A stretch of 64,000 nt of DNA from Inhella proteolytica (GTDB lineage: Bacteria; Pseudomonadota; Gammaproteobacteria; Burkholderiales; Burkholderiaceae_C): NCBI RefSeq assembly GCF_016093275.1, contig NZ_JAEDAK010000007.1, positions 62,001-126,000 on the forward strand, given 5' to 3'. Positions within the stretch are counted from its first letter, which is position 1; the number at the start of each line of letters is the position of its first letter. The notes beneath the pieces are model-generated. The model was not told where the DNA came from. It made no database searches and worked only from the letters and a program-made list of their open reading frames with translations. The position numbers were made by a program, and so were the translations under genes. This document shows, in pieces, positions 58,102-64,000 of this stretch.

Positions 58102-59388
58102 TCAGGACCAGGCGTGGGCCGCGGCGGCCAGCGTGGCGTCGATGTCGGCCACGCTGTGCGCGGCGCTGACGAAGCCGGCCTCGTAGAGGGCCGGCGCGAA
58201 GTACACGCCCTGGTCCAGCATGGCGTGGAAGAAGCGGTTGAAGGCCGGGCCGTCGGTGGTCATCACGACCTGGTAGTTCTGCGGCAGCTCGGGCAGCAGG
58301 AAGAAGCCGAACATGCCGCCCTCGCAGTCGGCGCTGAAGGCGATCTTCTTCTCAGCGGCCAGGGTCTTGAGGCCGTCGACGAGCCGGCGCGTCTTGCCGG
58401 CCAGCGTCTCGTAGAAGCCGGGCTGGCAGATTTCGTGCAAGGTGGCCAAGCCGCAAGCCGTGGCCACCGGGTTGCCTGAGAGCGTGCCGGCCTGGTAGAC
58501 GCCGCCCAGCGGCGCCAGCTTGGCCATCACGTCGCGGCGGCCACCGAAAGCCGCCAGCGGCATGCCGCCGCCGATGACCTTGCCCAGCACCGTCAGGTCG
58601 GGCGCGAAGCCGGGGATCTGCTGCGCGTAGAGCGACTGCGCGCCGCCCAGCGCCACGCGGAAGCCGGTCATCACCTCGTCCAGGATCAGCAGGGCACCGT
58701 GCTGAGTGCAGAGCTCGCGCAGGCGCTTCATGAAAGGCACCGAGGCGCGCACGAAGTTCATGTTGCCGGCGATCGGTTCGATGATGACGGTCGCCAGTTC
58801 GGCGCCGTGGCGCTGGAAGGCGAGCTCCAGCGCTTCGACATCGTTGTAGGGCAGCACCAGGGTGTGCTGCGCCACCTCGGCCGGCACGCCGGCGCTGGTG
58901 GGGTTGCCGAAGGTGGCCAGGCCCGAGCCGGCCTTGACGAGCAGGCTGTCCGCATGGCCGTGGTAGCAGCCCTCGAACTTGATCATCAGGCTGCGGCCGG
59001 TGAAGCCGCGCGCCAGGCGGATGGCGCTCATCGCGGCCTCGGTGCCGGAGCTGACCAGGCGCACCTGCTCGATCGAGGGCAGCAGGGCGATGATGGCCTC
59101 GGCCAGTTCAATCTCGCGCTCGGTGGGGGCGCCGTAGCTGAAACCTTCCAGCACCGCGCGCTGCACCGCCTCGACCACTTTGGGGTGGCCGTGGCCAAGG
59201 ATCATCGGGCCCCAGGAGCCGATGTAGTCGATGTAGCGCTGGTCGTTCGCGTCCCAGAAGTACGCACCCTCGGCGCGGCGCACGAAGCGTGGCGTGCCGC
59301 CCACGGCACGGAAGGCGCGCACGGGGGAATTCACACCGCCCGGGATCACGGCGGCGGCGCGGTCAAACAGTTCTTGGTTCTTGTCCAT
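58102..59388 (-). CDS. hemL: glutamate-1-semialdehyde 2,1-aminomutase
   Basis: 428-residue PLP enzyme making 5-aminolevulinate for haem. The N-terminus [20 protein letters not shown] is canonical, and I set the start there, dropping nine upstream codons. [11 protein letters not shown] and [15 protein letters not shown] hold phosphate-binding residues. [13 protein letters not shown] has the PLP Asp, and the Schiff-base Lys is in [13 protein letters not shown]. Full length. It supplies precursor for the haem used by the bc1 and aa3 complexes encoded earlier in the window. Confidence 0.97.
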   Translation of the reverse strand: MDKNQELFDRAAAVIPGGVNSPVRAFRAVGGTPRFVRRAEGAYFWDANDQRYIDYIGSWGPMILGHGHPKVVEAVQRAVLEGFSYGAPTEREIELAEAIIALLPSIEQVRLVSSGTEAAMSAIRLARGFTGRSLMIKFEGCYHGHADSLLVKAGSGLATFGNPTSAGVPAEVAQHTLVLPYNDVEALELAFQRHGAELATVIIEPIAGNMNFVRASVPFMKRLRELCTQHGALLILDEVMTGFRVALGGAQSLYAQQIPGFAPDLTVLGKVIGGGMPLAAFGGRRDVMAKLAPLGGVYQAGTLSGNPVATACGLATLHEICQPGFYETLAGKTRRLVDGLKTLAAEKKIAFSADCEGGMFGFFLLPELPQNYQVVMTTDGPAFNRFFHAMLDQGVYFAPALYEAGFVSAAHSVADIDATLAAAAHAWS

Positions 59389-59413
59389 ATCGGGTTCCGG
59401 TTCGGCGGAAGGC

Positions 59414-59434
59414 AAAGGCGGCCCGTGGGCCGCC
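59414..59434 (-). terminator. probable thiD terminator
   Basis: On the minus strand GGCGGCCC-AC-GGGCCGCC is followed by TTTGCC, directly after the thiD stop and before hemL. Its short T-run makes it a moderate terminator. Confidence 0.55.
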
Positions 59435-59439
59435 GGGTT

Positions 59440-60360
59440 TCAGTGCATCCGCCGCGGGGGCGCCTGATTCGCTGGCGTGTCCTCGGGCGTCTCGGCCTCG
59501 GCTTCGCCTTCCTCTGGCACGGGCAGGGCCCAGAAGAAGCGATCCGGAATGACCTGGCCCATGCCGGGCTGGAAGCCGGCGTCGAGCGCCTGGTCCAGGA
59601 AGGCCAAGGCCTCGCCCACCGCCTCGTGCAGCTCGACGCCCACCGCGAGCAAGGCGGCCAGCGCGGCCGAGAGGGTGTCGCCGGCGCCGATGAAGCTGGC
59701 CTCGAAGCGCTCGAACTTCTCGCCGGTGATGGGGCCCTGCGGGCCCGCCAGCACGTTGTCGACGAACTGGTTAGGCAGGCTGATGCCCGTCACCAGCACA
59801 TGGGCGGCGCCCAGCTTGTGGGCCGCGTTGGCCAGTTCGCGCGGCGAGGCCGGGCGGCTGCCATCCCAGTCGGGCAACAGAAATTCGGTCAGCACGGCGT
59901 GTGCGCCCACCAGCACCAGGGTCTGCGGCAGCACCAGTTCGCGCAAGGCATCGTGGTAGCTGCTCTGCTGTTCGTCATCCAACCAGGGCGTGCTGCCCAG
60001 GTAGGTGACCAGCGGCAGCTCGGGGTAGTCGGAGAGGATCTCGGCCACCGCGGAAACGGTCTCGGCGCTGCCCAGGTAGCCGACCTTCCAGGCGCCGATG
60101 GTGATGTCCTCCAGCACCGAGCGGGCCTGCTCGGCCACCAGTTCATCGTCCAGCGCGTGGTGCTCGAAGACGTCGGCGGTGTCGCGCACCAGCACGCCGG
60201 TCACGACCGGCAACGCGTGCGCACCCATGGCGGCGATGGCGGCGTTGTCCGCGCCCAGGCCGGCGGCGCCGGTCGGCTCGCTGGCATTGAAGCTCAGCAC
60301 GCAGGGGGGCGCGGCGTCCTCGTCCGGGTTGGCTTCGGGCGACTCAGGATTTGGGTTCAT
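59440..60360 (-). CDS. thiD: ThiD-like hydroxymethylpyrimidine (phosphate) kinase
   Basis: 306-residue ribokinase-fold protein. VLSFNASEPTGAAGLGADNA is the N-terminal substrate loop, altered from the E. coli type that has a GSD..GGAGIQAD pattern. The C-terminal catalytic motif GAGDTLSAALAAL, with the base Asp, is intact. TGISLPNQFVDNVLAG corresponds to the magnesium-ATP region. An acidic/Pro-rich C-terminal extension (about 280-306) is additional. It belongs to the betaproteobacterial ThiD group and acts in thiamine pyrimidine activation. The altered substrate loop leaves some doubt about the substrate. Confidence 0.82.
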   Translation of the reverse strand: MNPNPESPEANPDEDAAPPCVLSFNASEPTGAAGLGADNAAIAAMGAHALPVVTGVLVRDTADVFEHHALDDELVAEQARSVLEDITIGAWKVGYLGSAETVSAVAEILSDYPELPLVTYLGSTPWLDDEQQSSYHDALRELVLPQTLVLVGAHAVLTEFLLPDWDGSRPASPRELANAAHKLGAAHVLVTGISLPNQFVDNVLAGPQGPITGEKFERFEASFIGAGDTLSAALAALLAVGVELHEAVGEALAFLDQALDAGFQPGMGQVIPDRFFWALPVPEEGEAEAETPEDTPANQAPPRRMH

Positions 60361-60540
60361 GGTGTGGGAGGAGGGCGCCCAGATGGACCATCCGCGCACG
60401 CGCTGTAGCCGCTTTGAGCGGGCGCGTACCCTCGGGCGTTCCCCAGGGGGACCACCCCGATGGCCCCTAGAGGAGCGTGACTAGAATGAATCGATTGTAG
60501 TTAGCCCCTTTTCGAGGGGCGATGACGTAGAGGACTTGAC
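60361..60540. promoter_or_regulatory. 180-base divergent intergenic region (thiD / rubredoxin-pil)
   Basis: It holds TAGAAT (60482-60487), a candidate -10 for the rightward operon, a GCCCCT-TTTCG-AGGGGC hairpin (60504-60520) in its leader, and AGAGGA (60529-60534) as ribosome-binding site of the rubredoxin gene. No T-box or riboswitch is seen upstream of thiD; a TPP riboswitch is not recognisable. Confidence 0.4.
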
Positions 60541-60729
60541 TTGAACACGAGCGTGAATACCGAGCTTTGCACCTGGATGTGTCTGATCTGCGGCTGGATC
60601 TATGACGAGGCCGAGGGCGATCCCGAGCATGGCATTCCCGCCGGTACCCGCTGGGCCGACGTGGACCTGAACTGGACCTGTCCGGAATGCGGGGCGCGCA
60701 AGGAAGACTTCGAAATGGTGCGCATCTAA
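60541..60729 (+). CDS. rubredoxin
   Basis: 62-residue one-iron electron carrier. The four Cys ligands are Cys14 and Cys17 (MCLICG) and Cys47 and Cys50 (CPECG), with the conserved WIYDEAEGDP between. The start appears to be TTG at 60541, six bases after AGAGGA; a GTG four codons downstream is possible. It precedes pilGHIJ in the same direction, a conserved order in Burkholderiales with no obvious functional link to pili. Confidence 0.93.
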   Translation: MNTSVNTELCTWMCLICGWIYDEAEGDPEHGIPAGTRWADVDLNWTCPECGARKEDFEMVRI

Positions 60730-60764
60730 GCCAGGTACACGGCGCCAACCCTAGGGGGATACCC

Positions 60765-61148
60765 ATGTCGGCAGAAACTCCGCTCAAGGTGCTGGTCATC
60801 GACGACAGCAACACCATCCGCCGCAGTGCGGAAATTTTCCTCAAGCAGGGCGGTCATTCGGTGGTCTTGGCCGAAGACGGCTTCGATGCGCTGGCGAAAC
60901 TCAGCGACTTCAAACCGGACCTGGTGTTCTGCGACATCCTGATGCCCCGACTCGACGGCTACCAGACCTGCGCCATCATCAAGCGCAATGCCGAGTACTC
61001 TGACGTGCCCGTCATCATGCTGTCCAGCAAGGATGGCCTGTTCGACAAGGCGCGGGGCCGGATGGTGGGTTCGCAGGACTACCTGACCAAGCCCTTCACC
61101 AAGGATCAGCTGCTGCAAGCTGTGCAGCAGCATCAGAACCGCCCATAA
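60765..61148 (+). CDS. pilG: twitching motility response regulator PilG
   Basis: 127-residue stand-alone receiver domain. VLVIDDSNTIRRSAEIF carries the acidic pair, and the phosphorylated Asp is Asp57 in VFCDILMPRLDGY. MLSSKDG holds the Ser switch residue, and LTKPFTKDQL the conserved Lys. In the Pil-Chp system PilG accepts phosphate from the ChpA kinase and controls pilus extension motors. The ATG at 60765 has GGGGGA upstream. It is the first of pilGHIJ. Confidence 0.94.
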   Translation: MSAETPLKVLVIDDSNTIRRSAEIFLKQGGHSVVLAEDGFDALAKLSDFKPDLVFCDILMPRLDGYQTCAIIKRNAEYSDVPVIMLSSKDGLFDKARGRMVGSQDYLTKPFTKDQLLQAVQQHQNRP

Positions 61149-61159
61149 GAAGCGCCATC

Positions 61160-61525
61160 ATGAGCATCAAGAACATCCTGCTGGTCGACGATTCGAAGAC
61201 CGAGTTGCACCACCTCAGCGACATGCTGACCAAGCGCGGCTACAAGGTGCGCACCGCCGAGAACGGCGAAGAGGCCTTCAAGCGGCTGGAAGAAGAGGTG
61301 CCCGACCTGATCCTGATGGACGTGGTGATGCCCGGCCAGAACGGCTTCCAGCTGACCCGCGCCATCACCCGCGACGAGCGCTACGCCAAGGTGCCGGTGA
61401 TCATGTGCACCAGCAAGAACCAGGAAACCGACCGGGTCTGGGGGCTGCGCCAAGGCGCCAAGGACTACGTCGTCAAGCCGGTGCAGGCCGAAGAGCTGAT
61501 CGGCAAGATCAAGGCGCTGGGCTGA
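61160..61525 (+). CDS. pilH: twitching motility response regulator PilH
   Basis: 121-residue CheY-like receiver. ILLVDDSKTELHHLSDML opens it, the phosphoacceptor is Asp54 in LILMDVVMPGQNG, CTSKNQETD holds Thr/Ser, and YVVKPVQAEEL the Lys. PilH counteracts PilG and acts on pilus retraction in the Pseudomonas model. It lies 11 bases after pilG and is shorter and less acidic in its C-terminal helix. The tandem of two receivers is diagnostic of the Pil-Chp system. Confidence 0.94.
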   Translation: MSIKNILLVDDSKTELHHLSDMLTKRGYKVRTAENGEEAFKRLEEEVPDLILMDVVMPGQNGFQLTRAITRDERYAKVPVIMCTSKNQETDRVWGLRQGAKDYVVKPVQAEELIGKIKALG

Positions 61526-61580
61526 TGACCGCTCCGCGCGCTCCCCGGCTGTCCCGCCGCCCGCTTGATGGAGAGCGGGC

Positions 61581-62096
61581 ATGAGCAACAAGCAGGCGCT
61601 GAGAGACTTTCAGGCGCGCCTGGCGCAGCGCCTGCAGGCGGTGCGCGAGCAGACGCAGACGGCGCGTTGGCTGGCGGTGGATTGCGCTGGGCTGGGCTTG
61701 CTGCTGCCGCTGCAGCACGCGGCCGAGATCTTCGCCCCCGTGCCCGTCACCACCGTGCCCTACACCCAGCCCTGGATGATCGGGGTCGCCAATCTGCGCG
61801 GCGGGTTGCACACCATCGTGGATCTGGCCCAGTTTCTGGGTCTGCGCGAGGGCCGCGCCGAGACGCAGGGCGGGCGCCTGGTGGCCTTCAACCCCGAGCT
61901 GAACATCAACTGCGCACTGCTGGTCGACAAACTGCTCGGCCTGCGTGGTGAAGAGCAGCTCGCTCCCGCGCAAGGCGCCGGCACGCGCCCGCATTTCGCC
62001 AGTGACCAGCGCGTCGACGACAAGGGCCGGGTCTGGCAGGTGCTCGACCTGGACGCCTTGGCGCGCTTCCAACCCTTTCTGGACATCGTGGTCTGA
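61581..62096 (+). CDS. pilI: CheW-like adaptor PilI
   Basis: 171-residue CheW-domain protein of the Pil-Chp system, coupling PilJ to the kinase ChpA. LAVDCAGLGLLLPLQHAAEI and GVANLRGGLHTIVDLAQFLG are the domain strands, and ALLVDKLLGLRGEEQ the second barrel. A ~30-residue helical N-terminal part (RDFQARLAQRLQAVREQ) precedes it. It is a third signalling component in the order pilG-pilH-pilI-pilJ, 55 bases after pilH. Confidence 0.9.
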   Translation: MSNKQALRDFQARLAQRLQAVREQTQTARWLAVDCAGLGLLLPLQHAAEIFAPVPVTTVPYTQPWMIGVANLRGGLHTIVDLAQFLGLREGRAETQGGRLVAFNPELNINCALLVDKLLGLRGEEQLAPAQGAGTRPHFASDQRVDDKGRVWQVLDLDALARFQPFLDIVV

Positions 62097-62149
62097 CCCC
62101 CGGATCCCGCTTTCCCAATACCACCGTTTTCACGCAGAACGAGGCAACG

Positions 62150-64000
62150 ATGAGCCTGCTGGACAAGATGAAGTCTTCGAACGACCGCGGCACCGACAGC
62201 ACGCAGGCGGACGCACCCGACAGCGTGTATGAAACCGTTCACCTCGACAGCCAGACACACGACGCCCCGTCCAGCACGCTGGCGCCGGCCGACAGCGCGA
62301 TGAGCGGCTTCGCCGAGACGGGCGCGAGCCAGACCACCCAGTACAGCACCATGGAGCCTCTGAGCCAGGCCGCGCCGCAGCGCCGTCTGCGCGGGCAGAA
62401 CCTGTTCACCGGCCTGGTGGCGGCGGGTCTGGTCGGCACCCTGGTCGGGGTGTTCTCGAACATCTATCTGGCCGGCAAGAACTCTGACCAGGTGCGCGAA
62501 ACCGGTCTGGCCCTGATGCAGTCGCAGCGTCTGGCCAAGGCGGTGTCGACCGCCATGGTGGGCACGCCGACCTCCTTCGCCGAGCTGCGCGAGTCGCTCG
62601 ACAAGCTGGCCAGCGTGACGCGCAATCTGCACACCGGCGATGGCGGCCCGCTGTCGCGCGCGCCGTCGTCGGTGCGTGAGCAGCTGGACCCGCTGCTGCC
62701 CATGGTGGACCGCGCCGAGAAGAACGTGAAGGTGGTGCTGGGCACGGAAAAGGTGCTGACCGAGGTGGGTACCTCGCTGCGCACCATCAACCGCCAGTCT
62801 TCCGATCTGCTGGAGTCGGCCGAGGCTGTCAACTCGCTGGAGCTGCAGTCCGGCGCCTCGCCGGTGGAAATCGCCGCTTCGGGCCAGCTGGTGATGTTGA
62901 CCCAGCGCATCGGCAAGAGCGCCGGTGAATTCCTGACGCAGGAGGGCGTGAGTCCCGAGGCGGTGTTCCTGCTCGGCCAGGATCTGAATGCCTTCCGTGA
63001 AATCACCCAGGGCCTGCTGAGCGGCTCCAAGGAACTGAACCTGCCGCCGGCGCGCGACCCGCAGCTGCGCGAGAAGCTCAAGACCCTGCTCACCCAGTTC
63101 GAGGCCACCGATCAGCAGGCCAAGGCCGTGCTGACTAACCTGACCGGCCTGGTGGCGGCGCGTGAAGCGGCCAACTCCATCCTGAAGGACTCTGAGCCGC
63201 TGCGCAAAGGCATGGAGCAGGTCGTGGATGGCCTGAACCAAGCCGGTGGCCTGGCCTGGTGGCAGGCCGTCCTGCTGGCGGGCTCGCTGGCGGCACTGGT
63301 CTACGGTGCGGTCGGTTTCCTGCGCCTCTACATCGCCGGCCAGCAGCGCCGCGCCCAGCTCGCTGAAGAGCAGCGTCGCCAAGCCCAGGCCCAGGAGCTG
63401 GAGGCCAAGCGCGTCAACGACGCCAACCAGGCCGCCATTCTTCGCCTGATGAACGAGCTGGCCGCGGTGGCCGACGGCGACTTGACGCAACAGGCCACGG
63501 TGACGGAGGACATCACCGGCGCCATCGCCGACTCGGTGAACTACACCGTGGAAGAGCTGCGCAACCTGGTGTCGCAGGTGCAAGGCACGGCCATCCGCGT
63601 GACCGAGACCACGCAGCAGGTCGACCAGACCTCGACCGAGCTGCTGGCGGCCTCGACCGAACAGCTGCACGAGATTCGCGCCACCGGTGACGCGGTGCTG
63701 CAGATGGCCGGCCGAATCAACGAGGTGTCCACCGAGGCCCAGAACGTCGCCCAAGTGGCCCGCCACTCGCGCGAAGCCGCCGAGCAGGGTCTGCAGGCGA
63801 TGCAGAACAACCGCGAGGGTATGAACGCCATTCGCGATCAGATCCAGGAAACCTCGAAGCGCATCAAACGCCTGGGTGAGTCGTCGCAGGAGATTGGCGA
63901 GATCACGGAACTGATCTCGGACATTACCGAACAGACGAACGTGCTGGCCCTGAACGCTGCCATCCAGGCCGCCTCCGCCGGTGAAGCCGGTCGCGGCTTC
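62150..64000 (+). CDS. pilJ: type IV pilus chemoreceptor PilJ (3' end outside window)
   Basis: 617 residues are visible before the window edge. It begins MSLLDKMKSSNDRGTDSTQA, and the N-terminal ~80 residues are a low-complexity cytoplasmic segment. TM1 lies about 86-105 and a PilJ-type periplasmic region about 110-360 (MQSQRLAKAVSTAMVG). TM2 is at about 367-390. A HAMP-like region and the signalling coiled coil end at the tip LALNAAIQAASAGEAGRGF, with Gln where classical MCPs have Glu. It senses surface contact in the Pseudomonas model (family knowledge). Confidence 0.93.
   Translation, partial: MSLLDKMKSSNDRGTDSTQADAPDSVYETVHLDSQTHDAPSSTLAPADSAMSGFAETGASQTTQYSTMEPLSQAAPQRRLRGQNLFTGLVAAGLVGTLVGVFSNIYLAGKNSDQVRETGLALMQSQRLAKAVSTAMVGTPTSFAELRESLDKLASVTRNLHTGDGGPLSRAPSSVREQLDPLLPMVDRAEKNVKVVLGTEKVLTEVGTSLRTINRQSSDLLESAEAVNSLELQSGASPVEIAASGQLVMLTQRIGKSAGEFLTQEGVSPEAVFLLGQDLNAFREITQGLLSGSKELNLPPARDPQLREKLKTLLTQFEATDQQAKAVLTNLTGLVAAREAANSILKDSEPLRKGMEQVVDGLNQAGGLAWWQAVLLAGSLAALVYGAVGFLRLYIAGQQRRAQLAEEQRRQAQAQELEAKRVNDANQAAILRLMNELAAVADGDLTQQATVTEDITGAIADSVNYTVEELRNLVSQVQGTAIRVTETTQQVDQTSTELLAASTEQLHEIRATGDAVLQMAGRINEVSTEAQNVAQVARHSREAAEQGLQAMQNNREGMNAIRDQIQETSKRIKRLGESSQEIGEITELISDITEQTNVLALNAAIQAASAGEAGRGF

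Noticed and set aside
60361-60540. TPP riboswitch upstream of thiD
   Set aside because: I could not find the conserved CUGAGA-type core or the usual thi-box arrangement on either strand.

Overview
The window is a gene-dense, G+C-rich chromosomal segment of a betaproteobacterium, most likely order Burkholderiales (Roseateles/Inhella/Rubrivivax-type). Evidence: the synteny petABC-sspAB; an aa3 oxidase operon with a CoxB-cytochrome c fusion, a 34-residue assembly peptide and DUF2970; hemL-thiD-rubredoxin-pilGHIJ; accBC linked to aroQ and prmA; and an alanine/lysine-rich H1-like protein ending in AWPFPTGNKP. I saw no phage, insertion sequence, integrase, plasmid origin or CRISPR array. The family assignments come from reading motifs, not from database searches.

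Layout. 0-4 kb: end of a Nif3-like gene, pdxA, a convergent DUF1631 gene and mscL. 4-8.4 kb: the cytochrome bc1 operon petABC, then sspA and sspB. 8.4-13 kb: tRNA-Thr(TGT), a DciA/DUF721 gene divergent from secA, and argJ. 13-15.6 kb: a membrane SPOR-like protein and an SAM methyltransferase. 15.9-20.3 kb (minus strand): DUF2946-like protein, TonB-dependent receptor, Asp-box (sialidase-like) periplasmic protein and thioredoxin-like protein, a probable envelope metal (copper?) locus. 20.5-29.4 kb: the aa3 cytochrome oxidase and its assembly genes (coxB, ctaD, small peptide, ctaG, DUF2970, ctaE, then SURF1, an SCO-like protein, ctaA, ctaB, sco). 29.5-31 kb: rpoH behind a perfect CIRCE operator, and cheW. 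31-36 kb: nrdA behind paired NrdR boxes, and nrdB. 36-41 kb: H1-like protein, then (minus) aroQ, accB, accC, prmA and a DUF3426 protein. 41-46.8 kb: a tightly overlapping seven-gene minus-strand operon from an RNase II-like gene to a TlpA-like gene. 46.8-49.5 kb: a decayed hydroxylase remnant, a di-iron MBL-fold protein and an MCP. 49.6-56.6 kb: prolyl oligopeptidase, CAT-like protein, SDR, YqiA-like esterase and a large zinc metalloprotease. 56.7-64 kb: mpl, hemL, thiD, rubredoxin and the pilGHIJ type IV pilus signalling operon, with pilJ running off the end.

How it fits together. Much of the window serves aerobic respiration: bc1 complex, aa3 oxidase, haem A synthesis and CuA/CuB insertion. 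A likely metal-uptake locus lies divergent from the oxidase genes, and hemL supplies haem precursors. Expression control is readable at two points: HrcA/CIRCE on rpoH and NrdR on nrdA. The most unusual structure I found is a two-copy element of about 80 bp placed directly after stop codons (after secA and after the TonB receptor). Its hairpins are conserved through compensatory base changes. Other notable points are a second SCO-like C-x3-C protein in the oxidase assembly operon, a di-iron oxygen-binding-type protein next to a chemoreceptor, and a shared TTGA(C/G)C-N7-TAGAAT motif upstream of both the bc1 and oxidase operons.
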